Assembly: GCA_029009055.1 (NCBI GenBank)
Contig: JAQXJR010000036.1
Location: forward strand, 1 to 64,000
Origin: Eubacteriales bacterium
GTDB lineage: Bacteria; Bacillota; Clostridia; Peptostreptococcales; Anaerovoracaceae
DNA: 64,000 nucleotides
Reading direction: 5' to 3'
Below are positions 52,992-61,710 of the stretch, piece after piece (position 1 is the stretch's first letter; each line of letters opens with the position of its first letter). The notes beneath the pieces are model-generated. The model ran no database searches. It was not told the origin of the DNA and saw nothing but the letters and a program-made list of their open reading frames with translations. The translations under genes and the position numbers were made by a program.

Positions 52992-54182
52992 ATGAAGGAC
53001 GTTGTTATTGTAGGCGCTGCCAGAACTGCTATCGGTAAATTCGGTGGAACTCTGAAGGACGTACCGGCTAGAACACTCGGTGCTGTTTGCATTAAGGAAG
53101 CTATTAAGAGAGCCGGACTTAAGCCTGAGGACGTAGAAGAAGTTATCATGGGTAATGTACTCCAGGGCGGACTGGGTCAGAACGTTGCCAGACAGATGAC
53201 ACTGGATGCTGGACTTCCTATCACTACACCGGCTATGACTATTAATAAGGTTTGCGGATCCGGACTTAGAGCTATCGAGCTCGCTGCTCAGATCATTAAG
53301 GCTGGCGACGAGGATATCATCGTAGCAGGCGGAGCTGAGAACATGTCAGCAGCACCTTACGTACTTCCTAAGGCTCGTTGGGGACAGAGAATGTTCGACG
53401 GTAAGATGGTCGACATGATGGTTAACGATGGACTCTGGGACGTATTCAATAACTACCACATGGGTATGACAGCTGAGAACGTAGCTGAGCAGTGGGGTCT
53501 GACCAGAGAAGAACTCGATGAGTTCTCACTCGCTTCACAGCAGAAGGCTGAAGCAGCTATTAAGGCTGGTAAGTTTAAGGACGAGATCGTTCCTATCGAG
53601 ATTCCTCAGAGGAAGGGTGATCCTATCGTATTCGATACAGATGAATTCCCAAGATTCGGAGCTTCTATGGAGGCTCTCGGAAAGCTGAAGCCGGCATTTA
53701 AGAGAGACGGCGGAGTCGTCACAGCCGGAAACGCTTCCGGAATCAACGATTCAGGAGCTGCTGTCGTAGTAATGTCTGCTGATAAGGCTAAGGAACTCGG
53801 ACTGAAGCCGCTCTTTAAGATTGTTTCTTACGCATCTGCCGGTGTTGATCCTAAGATCATGGGTATCGGACCTGTTCCTGCTTCTAAGAAGGCCCTGGAG
53901 AAAGCTGGACTCACAATCGACGATATGGATCTGTATGAAGCTAACGAAGCATTCGCAGCTCAGTCTGTAGCAGTTGGTAAGGAGCTCGGACTCGACCCTG
54001 CTAAGCTGAATGTAAACGGCGGAGCTATCGCGCTTGGTCACCCAATCGGAGCATCCGGATGCAGAATCCTCATCACACTTATGTATGAGATGATGAAGAG
54101 ACCTGAGACTCATAAGGGTCTGGCTACACTTTGCATCGGCGGCGGAATGGGAACAGCTGTCGTAGTTGAGAAGTGCGAGTAA
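52992..54182 (+). CDS. thlA: Acetyl-CoA acetyltransferase (thiolase)
   Basis: A 396-aa biosynthetic thiolase that condenses two acetyl-CoA to acetoacetyl-CoA, the first step to butyrate. The acylated Cys is in [17 protein letters not shown] near residue 88. The second site is [18 protein letters not shown] near 345, with His and the C-terminal Cys in [12 protein letters not shown] near 380. AAGGAGG precedes ATG. The gene uses a narrow codon set, which suggests high expression. Other butyrate-pathway genes are not next to it, so it is a single-gene unit with its own leader and terminator. Confidence 0.95.
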   Translation: MKDVVIVGAARTAIGKFGGTLKDVPARTLGAVCIKEAIKRAGLKPEDVEEVIMGNVLQGGLGQNVARQMTLDAGLPITTPAMTINKVCGSGLRAIELAAQIIKAGDEDIIVAGGAENMSAAPYVLPKARWGQRMFDGKMVDMMVNDGLWDVFNNYHMGMTAENVAEQWGLTREELDEFSLASQQKAEAAIKAGKFKDEIVPIEIPQRKGDPIVFDTDEFPRFGASMEALGKLKPAFKRDGGVVTAGNASGINDSGAAVVVMSADKAKELGLKPLFKIVSYASAGVDPKIMGIGPVPASKKALEKAGLTIDDMDLYEANEAFAAQSVAVGKELGLDPAKLNVNGGAIALGHPIGASGCRILITLMYEMMKRPETHKGLATLCIGGGMGTAVVVEKCE

Positions 54183-54279
54183 TTCTCGAATGCGGGGTCT
54201 ATCGCTATCAGGAGTAGAGCCAGTGATTTCGGCGAAGCATGACTAATATCGATAGTAACCTAATTAATTAATTACGGAG

Positions 54280-54331
54280 AGGCATGTTTGCCCGTGTTAA
54301 AGCGGGCGGCATGCCTTTCTGGATTTTTTGG
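54280..54331 (+). terminator. thlA terminator
   Basis: AGGCATG (54280-54286) pairs with CATGCCT (54310-54316). An inner GCCCG/CGGGC helix extends it, and TTTTTT follows a few bases later. Confidence 0.75.
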
Positions 54332-54436
54332 CTTTTATAGCAAAGAAAACACATTCTATCCTGCCGGATAAGATCAGCCGCGTTCTAAACTCGGTGATGC
54401 GGCGAGTTCGGAGAATTGAATATGTTCATGGTATTT

Positions 54437-54444
54437 GCTAAAAT
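54437..54444 (+). promoter_or_regulatory. Extended -10 promoter of cca with almost no leader
   Basis: TGCTAAAAT (hexamer 54439-54444) ends 9 nt before ATG 54454. Transcription would start near 54451, leaving about three bases before the start codon. No ribosome site is present. Confidence 0.5.
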
Positions 54445-54453
54445 ACGATTACT

Positions 54454-55680
54454 ATGTATAAGATCATCATACCTGAAAAAGTGAATGCGATTCTCGAATG
54501 CCTTGAAGGAGAGGGTTTCCAGGCTTTCGTCGTTGGCGGGAGCGTCAGGGATTCTCTCATGGGAAGAAAACCAAACGACTGGGATATATGCACTTCCGCC
54601 AGACCGAAGCAGACGGAGCTCGCTCTCAGGGGCTGCTCGATAGTGAGGAAAATCGTCGAGACAGGCATAGAGCATGGAACTATCACGGCGGTCTGCGGCG
54701 GGGATAACTACGAGATAACCACGTTCAGGACGGATGGCAGCTATTCTGACGGCAGGCATCCGGATTCCGTAGAATTCAGGCAGGATGTGAAGGACGACCT
54801 GGCCAGGCGGGACTTCACCATAAACGCCATGGCATATTCCCGTGACAGAGGCCTTATAGACCCGTATGGCGGGGAGGCTGATCTGGAAGCGGGGATCATA
54901 AGATGCGTGGGTGAACCTGAGCTCAGGTTTTCGGAAGACGCTCTTAGGATAATGAGAGCGCTCAGATTCGCCGCTAAGCTTGGTTTCAGCATAGATGGGG
55001 AAACAGAGGAGGCTATGCGTGAACTCGCGCCGAGCGTTGAGAGAGTAGCTTCTGAGAGGGTCTCAGCAGAGCTTACCGGCCTTTTGCTTAGTGATCACGC
55101 TGGTGAGACTATAAGGAAATACCACAGGGTCATATACGAGGCTCTCGGACTTAGGATAGCGGATAAGAAATCCCTTTACGCTATGGATAAGGCCAGGAGG
55201 GAACTCCCGATAAGACTCAATATCCTGTTTCCGTACGATACTGAAAACTGCCTCAGAGCATTGAGGCTGAGCAACCGCGTAATATCGGATACACTGGCGG
55301 TAAAGAAGCTTGCTTCCATGAAGGCTCCGGTGACGAAATCAGACGTTCTCCATCTGATGCACGCCGCCGCGGAGATGACTAATAAAAACAGAGCCGGAGC
55401 TATGGCTGAGAGGTCTTTAGCTCTAAGGGAGGCTTACGGTGAGCGTTTCCAGACCCAGATCCAGCTTATCAGGGAATGTGCCCTTAACGAGTGTTATTCT
55501 GTGGAGATGCTGGCTGTGAGCGGTAAAGACCTCATAGAAGCCGGCATAAGCCCGGGTAAGCTCGTAGGCATCATCCTGAATTCTCTCCTGGATCTGGTCA
55601 TGGATGGGAAGCTTTCCAACGTTCGTAAAGATCTGATGAATTTCGTCTTCGAGAACATTCTCATGATATATGGCGACTGA
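54454..55680 (+). CDS. cca: CCA tRNA nucleotidyltransferase
   Basis: A 408-aa class II nucleotidyltransferase that adds or repairs the CCA end of tRNA. The head domain carries FVVGGSVRDSLMG near residue 24 and DWDICTSARP near 40 (the two catalytic Asp). RRDFTINAMAYS near 125 and RFSEDALRIMRALRFAAKLGF near 163 are typical. The helical body and tail follow. Poly(A) polymerases share the head, but the size and RRDFTINAMA fit CCA enzymes. The message looks nearly leaderless (see 54437). Confidence 0.9.
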   Translation: MYKIIIPEKVNAILECLEGEGFQAFVVGGSVRDSLMGRKPNDWDICTSARPKQTELALRGCSIVRKIVETGIEHGTITAVCGGDNYEITTFRTDGSYSDGRHPDSVEFRQDVKDDLARRDFTINAMAYSRDRGLIDPYGGEADLEAGIIRCVGEPELRFSEDALRIMRALRFAAKLGFSIDGETEEAMRELAPSVERVASERVSAELTGLLLSDHAGETIRKYHRVIYEALGLRIADKKSLYAMDKARRELPIRLNILFPYDTENCLRALRLSNRVISDTLAVKKLASMKAPVTKSDVLHLMHAAAEMTNKNRAGAMAERSLALREAYGERFQTQIQLIRECALNECYSVEMLAVSGKDLIEAGISPGKLVGIILNSLLDLVMDGKLSNVRKDLMNFVFENILMIYGD

Positions 55681-55744
55681 CTCATATTGCTTGTGAATTT
55701 TCAAACATATTTCGTATATGATAAAAATATATTTTTTAAAATAG

Positions 55745-55909
55745 CGAGAAAATTTTAGTTTCCTGCTCTCGGAAGGCTTGGCTGAGGACCCTGCCTATAA
55801 TAATGTGGAAAGCTTGAAAGATAACCAATTGGTGATAATAAGCGAAGAAGAGAATAAAGCTAATGAATCGACAGCGGATATGTTTATGTGATATCTGCCT
55901 GATAAATAA
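55745..55909 (+). pseudogene. Decayed C-terminal fragment, probably of a binding protein
   Basis: An open frame without a start reads RENFSFLLSEGLAEDPAYNN and on through VESLKDNQLVIIS to TGA 55889-55891, then YLPDK and TAA. The pattern YNNVESLKDNQLVII resembles the C-terminal end of metal or siderophore ABC binding proteins (as in AVKNGNVYVI). It has no promoter or ribosome site, so it looks like a gene remnant. Confidence 0.45.
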
Positions 55910-55912
55910 TAA

Positions 55913-55946
55913 AATGGGGCGCCTCAGATGAGACACCCCATTTTTT
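55913..55946. terminator. Convergent terminator
   Basis: AATGGGG (55913-55919) pairs with CCCCATT (55936-55942), with an inner GCCTCA/GAGAC helix and TTTTTT. It probably serves both the left remnant and panF from the right. Confidence 0.85.
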
Positions 55947-55990
55947 ATTGCGATAAATTATCTTACAACGGTCATCAATCGAGTTTTTAA

Positions 55991-57538
55991 TTAGAAGCAG
56001 TTCCTGAGAACGTCCGGGTCAGGCTCGCGCTTAGTCAGCTTGCTTACGACGAAGTAAGCTATGCCGCTGAATATGAGCGCGATCACGATCTCGTGAATAT
56101 GGAAAGGCGCTATCTTATTCAGGTTGAAGAATATGAATGTAGCGACGCCGACGATCGTAGCTGCCAGGCTTCCGTACTTATTACCGTACTTCCAGTACAG
56201 GCCGCCGACGAGAGGCCAGAAGAACGTGGATTCCAGGCCGCCCATGGCGAACAGGTTTATCCATACGAGTATCGAAGGCGGTTTATAAGCCAGGATCATT
56301 ACTATGAGGCCGATAGCCAGAGTGAGGAGCGTGCTGGCTGTGGAGACCTTCTTTGCCATCTTCTTATCTTCAGCTGTCTCCAGGTGGTTGTTCTCCTCGT
56401 CGGATACAGCCTTCTTATCCTTTGCTATATAAGTAAGGTAGAGATCCTTTATTATAGTAGCGGAAGCCAGGATAAGCAGGGAGTCAACCGTGGACATGAT
56501 AGCCGCGAGCGGAGCAGCGAGGAAGAGTCCGCCGATCCCTGCCGGCATGATGTTCATCACGATGTATGGGATGACAGCGTCTGTGCTCGCCAGACCCTTC
56601 TTAGGAAGGAGAGGGAGCGTGAATGCGCCAGCGAAGTGCATGCCCGCCATGAGGATGCCGACAACTACTGTTCCGTAGATCATAGCCTTATGCAGGGATT
56701 TAGTGTCCTTAAATCCCATGCCTCTTACGGCTGTTTGAGGAAGTCCCAGCAGACCCAGGCCGACCAACACCCAGAATGAGATCAGGTAGCCGGGAGCTAA
56801 TGTAGCGACTCCCTTAGGAGCGTACTGGCCTAAGCCGAGGAATCTCCAGCCAGGGTTCGTAGCGTCCAGAGTCGTGATCATGTGGCTCATGCCGCCGCCG
56901 GCCTTAAAGACGAAGAATATCATCAGGAAAGTGCCGAGGGTCATGATGATTCCCTGGACAGTATCTGTGATAACTACGGCAGTGAAGCCTCCGAATGATG
57001 TGTAGATGATGACTACAGCGCCGAAGAGTAAGAGCCCCGCCCAATACGGAAGGCCGGTAACTGTCTGAAGAAGTGTGGCTCCGCCGACGAACTGGGCTAT
57101 CATCTGTGTGATGAAAAAGACTACCAGGGCCAGGCTGCAGAGTATGGTCACCGCAGGCGATTTATATCTGGCGTTAAGGTAATCGGAAATGGTAACGGCG
57201 TTTATCCTTCTGGATATGATACCGAACTTCTTACCGATGACGCCGAGTGTCAGGAAACCTGTTCCGATCTGGATGACAGCGACCCATGACTGGGTGAGTC
57301 CCCAGGAAGCGGCCAGGCCAGGCCCTCCCAGGAATGAGCTCGCTGAAGTATATGTAGCGATAAGTGTCATGGCGAGGACGAGTCCGCCCATGGATCTGCC
57401 GCCGGCGAAGTAGTTCACGAGGAAGCCAGCCTTAGAATTAGCCTTAGCTTCAGCGCGGCTTGCCAGGATACCGATAACGACATTGAATACCATGTAGATG
57501 AGCAGGATGGCCAGGATGATGATCTGTTTACTGTTCAT
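55991..57538 (-). CDS. panF: Sodium:solute symporter, PanF-like (pantothenate)
   Basis: A 515-aa SSS-family transporter with about thirteen spans. The start is ATG 57538, with AAGGAGG in the end of yhdT. Signature blocks include YFAGGRSMGGLVLAMTLIATY near residue 42, SSFLGGPGLAASWGL near 65, TSFGGFTAVVITDTVQGIIM near 190 and AAPLAAIMSTVDSLLILASA near 345, where Na+ ligands sit. Its pairing with a YhdT-family gene is typical of PanF (pantothenate). It overlaps yhdT by 11 bp. A long regulated leader precedes the pair. Confidence 0.88.
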   Translation of the reverse strand: MNSKQIIILAILLIYMVFNVVIGILASRAEAKANSKAGFLVNYFAGGRSMGGLVLAMTLIATYTSASSFLGGPGLAASWGLTQSWVAVIQIGTGFLTLGVIGKKFGIISRRINAVTISDYLNARYKSPAVTILCSLALVVFFITQMIAQFVGGATLLQTVTGLPYWAGLLLFGAVVIIYTSFGGFTAVVITDTVQGIIMTLGTFLMIFFVFKAGGGMSHMITTLDATNPGWRFLGLGQYAPKGVATLAPGYLISFWVLVGLGLLGLPQTAVRGMGFKDTKSLHKAMIYGTVVVGILMAGMHFAGAFTLPLLPKKGLASTDAVIPYIVMNIMPAGIGGLFLAAPLAAIMSTVDSLLILASATIIKDLYLTYIAKDKKAVSDEENNHLETAEDKKMAKKVSTASTLLTLAIGLIVMILAYKPPSILVWINLFAMGGLESTFFWPLVGGLYWKYGNKYGSLAATIVGVATFIFFNLNKIAPFHIHEIVIALIFSGIAYFVVSKLTKREPDPDVLRNCF

Positions 57539-57887
57539 TTGCCTCAGCCTCCTTCTCTTCGCTGGAAGCAGCGGCTCTATCACCCTTTGCTTCGAACTCA
57601 GCGATTATTCTAGCTGTTTCAGCCTTCTCCTCAGGAAGATCCTCCAGATCGAAATCTACGAAAACCTTCTTAAGAAGAAAGATGACGCCGACTACTCCGA
57701 GGACGAACAGCCCCGGCACACTGAGGATCCACCAGAGAGGAAGCCCCCACAGCGTGATGTCCGTATGGCCGGATAAGCCGTAGCCGAACCCTACATGCCA
57801 GACAGCGCAGAGCACGAAGAGACCGAACGTCCACTTCGCTTCTTTCTTTATCTGGCGGTCTTTCTCTTCTCGAGTCATTTTTTGCAT
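57528..57887 (-). CDS. yhdT: YhdT family (DUF997) membrane protein
   Basis: A 119-aa protein with two membrane spans (FGLFVLCAVWHVGFGYGL and WILSVPGLFVLGVVGVIFLL) and a charged C-terminal tail (ARIIAEFEAKGDRAAASSEEK). YhdT-family proteins accompany PanF in many bacteria as a small partner whose exact role is unknown. GGAGG lies 6 nt before ATG. The gene starts about 340 nt after the predicted transcription start, behind a terminator-containing leader. Confidence 0.87.
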   Translation of the reverse strand: MQKMTREEKDRQIKKEAKWTFGLFVLCAVWHVGFGYGLSGHTDITLWGLPLWWILSVPGLFVLGVVGVIFLLKKVFVDFDLEDLPEEKAETARIIAEFEAKGDRAAASSEEKEAEANEQ

Positions 57888-58033
57888 TATTAACCTCCGA
57901 TGATCTTATGTTATTTAGTGGTTCTGATCCAGGAGCAAATCCGCTCTGCCGCGCTTCCCTCCGGGCCATAAGAAGTTATTTCTTTGCTCGGCTATGAGGA
58001 TACGTCAGCCTGCCGCCCATGGTTCAGACAACG

Positions 58034-58225
58034 AAAAAATCCGGCAGCCATAGGCATGCCGGATGGATAGTTCACCGAAATATAACAGGCGCAGATAGAT
58101 ACCGCTTCCGCCTCCGATCCGCATCCCGCTCTCTCCGTAAGATACAGGTGCCTCTCTCTGGAAGTCCATCGTCTGCTTCATACTATTACTTCATGGTATA
58201 GTTTCCTTCGGAATACTGTCCATCT
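58034..58225 (-). ncRNA. Candidate riboswitch or attenuator leader of yhdT-panF
   Basis: On the minus strand a promoter (next entry) starts an RNA near 58225. About 160 nt later it meets an intrinsic terminator: ATCCGGCA and TGCCGGAT (58039-58046 with 58057-58064 on the plus strand, inner GCC/GGC) followed by six U. Between them are hairpins CGGAA/TTCCG, ACTAT/ATAGT and AGGCG/CGCCT and two copies of GATGGAC. The coding region begins 145 nt after the terminator. No T-box, TPP, SAM-I or glycine signature is seen. This looks like cis-acting RNA control, class unknown. Confidence 0.55.
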
Positions 58226-58231
58226 TCCGAT

Positions 58232-58260
58232 ACTATAACATCAGGCAAGGAATTTGTAAA
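58232..58260 (-). promoter_or_regulatory. yhdT-panF promoter, TTTACA-17-TATAGT
   Basis: Read on the minus strand: -35 TTTACA at 58260-58255, a 17-bp spacer, -10 TATAGT at 58237-58232. Both hexamers match 5 of 6 consensus bases. Confidence 0.75.
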
Positions 58261-58370
58261 CGGAAAGGTAAAAGTGTGTCAAAAATCGGGGCTATATTTT
58301 TAATTTAAGTGTTCTTAAAATGGCGAATTCATTGTATACTAAAAAACTGTGGTAATTGTTTATCAGTCAG

Positions 58371-58400
58371 CTTCACGTGGTATAAATGCAATATGTGAAG
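58371..58400 (+). promoter_or_regulatory. suf promoter region with inverted repeat over a -10
   Basis: CTTCAC (58371-58376) and GTGAAG (58395-58400) flank TGGTATAAA, an extended -10 sequence. A regulator binding here would block the promoter. A second possible -10 (TATACT) lies near 58335. No IscR-type repressor gene is nearby. Confidence 0.45.
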
Positions 58401-58423
58401 TTTTTTATAATATGGAGGATGAA

Positions 58424-59164
58424 ATGGCAGAAGAATTGCTGAAGGTCGATGACCTGGCTGTAAGTGTCGAAGATAAGGAGATCCTTCACGGAATCGATCT
58501 GAGCATCGGTAAGGGTGAAGTGCACGTCATCATGGGACCTAACGGAGCTGGTAAATCCACTCTGGGATCGGCTATCATGGGTGACCCGAGATATAAAGTT
58601 ACAGGAGGAAGCGTAACATTTAAGGGGCAGGATATAACTGGCGAGTCTACAGATAAGATCGCTAAGTCAGGCCTGTTCATTTCTTTCCAGAACCCTGTGG
58701 AAGTTCCGGGCATAACTCTGAGGAATTTTATTAAGACAGCGGTAGAGACTAAGACAGGCGAGCACCTGAGACTTTGGGATTTTAAGAAAGAGATGGAGAA
58801 GACCATGGACATCCTGGACATGGATCACAGCTACTCGGGAAGAGACCTTAATGTGGGATTCTCCGGCGGAGAGAAGAAGAAGGCCGAGATCCTGCAGCTT
58901 CTGATGCTGAAGCCTGACCTGGCTATCCTGGATGAGACAGACTCCGGACTGGACGTAGACGCTGTAAGGACTGTGTCTAAGGGAATCGAAGAATACAGAA
59001 ACAGAGTCGGCGGAGCCCTTATGATCATAACTCACAGCACCAGGATCCTGGAATCTCTGGACATAGATAAGACACACGTACTCGTTAACGGTAAGATCGT
59101 CGCTGAGGGAGACGCTTCCATGGTAGACGACATTAACGAGAATGGTTTCGAGAAATACTTATAA
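58424..59164 (+). CDS. sufC: Fe-S cluster assembly ATPase SufC
   Basis: The start is ATG 58424, five bases after GGAGG (246 aa). It is an ABC-type ATPase with Walker A MGPNGAGKSTLG near residue 38, the signature NVGFSGGEKKKAEILQLLM near 145, Walker B DLAILDETDSGLD near 168 and the switch His in IITHSTRIL near 205. It energises the SufBCD scaffold on which Fe-S clusters are built. It is the first of five genes. Confidence 0.96.
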   Translation: MAEELLKVDDLAVSVEDKEILHGIDLSIGKGEVHVIMGPNGAGKSTLGSAIMGDPRYKVTGGSVTFKGQDITGESTDKIAKSGLFISFQNPVEVPGITLRNFIKTAVETKTGEHLRLWDFKKEMEKTMDILDMDHSYSGRDLNVGFSGGEKKKAEILQLLMLKPDLAILDETDSGLDVDAVRTVSKGIEEYRNRVGGALMIITHSTRILESLDIDKTHVLVNGKIVAEGDASMVDDINENGFEKYL

Positions 59165-59178
59165 GGAAGAACGGACAT

Positions 59179-60582
59179 ATGAAAGAGAAAACTCAGGTAG
59201 CGGATATAGATACCAGTATGTACGACTTCCGTTACGATGAAAAGGGCTACTATAAGGTAGACGAGGGTCTGACTCCTGAGATCGTGGAACAGATCTCTAA
59301 GGAGAAGGGTGATCCTGAGTGGATGCTCGATTTCAGGCTTAAGTCTCTGGAAACGTACAGAAACATGCCTTTCCCTGATTGGGGCCCTTCTATAGAAGGC
59401 CTTAACATGGATAACATCGTGACATACGTTAAGCCTAACACTAAGATGCAGGCTGACTGGAAGGACGTACCTGAAGACATTAAGGATACATTCGAGAAGC
59501 TCGGAATTCCTCAGGCTGAGAGGGATTCTCTGGCAGGCGTGGGCGCTCAGTACGACTCCGAGCTCGTTTACCATAGCGTTAAGAAGGAAGTAGCTGAGCA
59601 GGGAGTAATATACTCAGATCTGGAAAGCGCTATGCACGGCGAGTACGCTGACATGATTAAGGAACACTTCATGAAGCTCGTTCCTCCTACTGATCATAAA
59701 TTCGCGGCTCTGCACGGAGCTGTATGGTCCGGCGGATCGTTCGTGTATGTACCGCCTGGGGTCAAGGTAGAGATACCTCTCCAGTCTTACTTCCGCCTGA
59801 ACGCTCCGGGAGCCGGCCAGTTCGAGCATACGCTGATTATAGTTGATGAGGGCGCTGACCTTCATTTCATAGAGGGATGCTCAGCTCCTAAATATAACAT
59901 AGCTAACCTGCACGCGGGCTGTGTAGAGTTGTTCGTTGGAAAGAACGCTAAGCTCAGATACTCTACCATAGAGAACTGGTCTAAGAACATGTATAACCTG
60001 AACACTAAGAGGGCCATAGCTTCCGAAGGCGCTAAGGTGGAGTGGGTATCAGGATCATTCGGTTCGCATACTTCATACCTGTATCCTATGACCATCCTGA
60101 ACGGGGAAGGCGCCAGCGTGGATTTCACCAGCGTAACGTTCGCCGGTAAGGGTCAGGATCTGGACACAGGTCAGAAGGTAGTACATAACGCGCCTAATAC
60201 GTCTTCATACGTGAATACGCGTTCCATTTCTAAGGACGGCGGCATCAGCACGTTCAGAAGTTCTGTAGTCATAAATCCGCAGGCTAAGAAGAGTAAGTCT
60301 TACGTTTCCTGCCAGTCCTTGATGCTGGACGACATCTCCAGGTCAGATACTATTCCGGCTATAGACATTAAGACTGATGACGCGGATGTAGGTCACGAAG
60401 CTAAGATAGGCCGTATAAGCGACGATGTCGTATTCTACCTCATGTCGAGAGGCATGTCGGAGGCGGACGCCAGAGCGCTCATAGTAAGCGGCTTTGCTGA
60501 TAACGTAGGTAAGGAACTTCCTCTCGAATACGCTGTTGAGATGAATAACCTCATCAGGCTCGAGATGAAGGGCAGTCTGTAA
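59179..60582 (+). CDS. sufB: Fe-S cluster scaffold protein SufB
   Basis: A 467-aa scaffold subunit. Conserved stretches: EPEWMLDFRLKSLE-like (GDPEWMLDFRLKSLE) near residue 45, AALHGAVWSGGSFVYVPPGV near 175, EGCSAPKYNIANLHAGCVE near 235 with Cys residues, STIENWSKNMYNLNTKRA near 265 and GHEAKIGRISDDVVFYLMSRG near 405. It forms the SufBCD complex with SufC and SufD. Fe-S delivery from here would serve RnfB, RnfC and other clostridial enzymes. Confidence 0.96.
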   Translation: MKEKTQVADIDTSMYDFRYDEKGYYKVDEGLTPEIVEQISKEKGDPEWMLDFRLKSLETYRNMPFPDWGPSIEGLNMDNIVTYVKPNTKMQADWKDVPEDIKDTFEKLGIPQAERDSLAGVGAQYDSELVYHSVKKEVAEQGVIYSDLESAMHGEYADMIKEHFMKLVPPTDHKFAALHGAVWSGGSFVYVPPGVKVEIPLQSYFRLNAPGAGQFEHTLIIVDEGADLHFIEGCSAPKYNIANLHAGCVELFVGKNAKLRYSTIENWSKNMYNLNTKRAIASEGAKVEWVSGSFGSHTSYLYPMTILNGEGASVDFTSVTFAGKGQDLDTGQKVVHNAPNTSSYVNTRSISKDGGISTFRSSVVINPQAKKSKSYVSCQSLMLDDISRSDTIPAIDIKTDDADVGHEAKIGRISDDVVFYLMSRGMSEADARALIVSGFADNVGKELPLEYAVEMNNLIRLEMKGSL

Positions 60583-60594
60583 GGAGGGCGGCTA

Positions 60595-61710
60595 ATGATG
60601 AACACAGAAAATTCCGTTAAGGACGGAAATATCATGAAAATCAGCCAGCTTCCTTCCAGGACCTGGTACTGGCTGGGTATGAATTACGCTAAGGTGCCGG
60701 AGGACAGCTTCAGGCTGACTAAAGAAGGTAAGATAGGTCTGGAGATACCTGAGGATGTTGATTATCAGGCCGCAAAGCCAGATGGCGCAGGGCTCTCCGG
60801 AGTTAAGACCGGTGTCGGTGAAGACCTGACCAGGCTGGTCGAGGCTGCAGGAGTTCCTGTCCATAAGATATCTCTGGCTGAAGGCGTAAAGCAGGACACA
60901 CCTGTAAGAATAAATATTGGATATGAGGATGGCGCTGAAGACGCTAATGTGGTAGAGATTGAGGCAGCTGAAAACAGCAGTGTCTACGTATCCATGTCTA
61001 TCCACTCAGCACCGGAGTCGTCAGGGCATGCCGCCGTTCAGATCAGGTATGACGCTAAGGAGAACGCGAAGATCACATTAGTGCAGATCCTGAGAAACGG
61101 CGATGACATGAGCGTCATGGATGATATAGGAGGAAATCTGGCCGATGGAGCCGACTTTCACCTCATTCAGGTCGTCCTCTCCGGACGCCAGACTTTCCTC
61201 GGACATTACGCCGGACTGAGCGGTAAGGGAAGCAGCATGGAGACTGACCTCGGCTATCAGGTTAAGGACAGCGATATGCTGGATATAAATTACATAGCTG
61301 ACCACACAGGAAGGAAGACGAACTGCACCATAAACGCGGACGGTGTCTTAAGCGGCAGCGCTCATAAGCTTTTTAGAGGAACTATAGACTTTAAGAAGGG
61401 CTGCGCCGGAGCTAAGGGCTTCGAGCAGGAGAACGTGCTGCTCCTGGATGAGACAGTTGAGAATAAGACCATACCTGTCATACTTTGCGCGGAAGAGGAT
61501 GTAGAGGGAGACCACGGCGCCAGCATTGGTAAGCTGGACGATGAGACCATGTTCTACTTAGGTTCCAGAGGCATCCCTGAGGATGAGATATATAAGATGA
61601 TGGCCAGAGCCCGCATAGAGGCTGTTTCAGCGAAGATAGAAGATGAGGCTTTGCGTGATGACGTGAGAGCATATCTGGACGGGCAGGAAGGAAATAGTTA
61701 TGAACAGTGA
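60595..61710 (+). CDS. sufD: Fe-S cluster assembly protein SufD
   Basis: A 371-aa SufB paralogue. The N-terminal part is short and variable. The beta-helix core (NYIADHTGRKTNCTINADGV near residue 225) and the C-terminal GDHGASIGKLDDETMFYLGSRGIPEDE near 300 (key residues H and K of the family) are clear. AAGGAGG precedes ATG 60595; a second ATG follows at once. It overlaps sufS by 11 bp. Confidence 0.93.
   Translation: MMNTENSVKDGNIMKISQLPSRTWYWLGMNYAKVPEDSFRLTKEGKIGLEIPEDVDYQAAKPDGAGLSGVKTGVGEDLTRLVEAAGVPVHKISLAEGVKQDTPVRINIGYEDGAEDANVVEIEAAENSSVYVSMSIHSAPESSGHAAVQIRYDAKENAKITLVQILRNGDDMSVMDDIGGNLADGADFHLIQVVLSGRQTFLGHYAGLSGKGSSMETDLGYQVKDSDMLDINYIADHTGRKTNCTINADGVLSGSAHKLFRGTIDFKKGCAGAKGFEQENVLLLDETVENKTIPVILCAEEDVEGDHGASIGKLDDETMFYLGSRGIPEDEIYKMMARARIEAVSAKIEDEALRDDVRAYLDGQEGNSYEQ

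Noticed and set aside
56093..56779. 228-codon plus-strand frame opposite panF
   Set aside because: It is a shadow of a membrane protein gene and its translation has no recognisable domain.
57888..58225. T-box leader before yhdT-panF
   Set aside because: The GGTGG-ACCGCG T-box sequence and the specifier-loop pattern are absent, although AGAGAGAGG in the leader looked suggestive.
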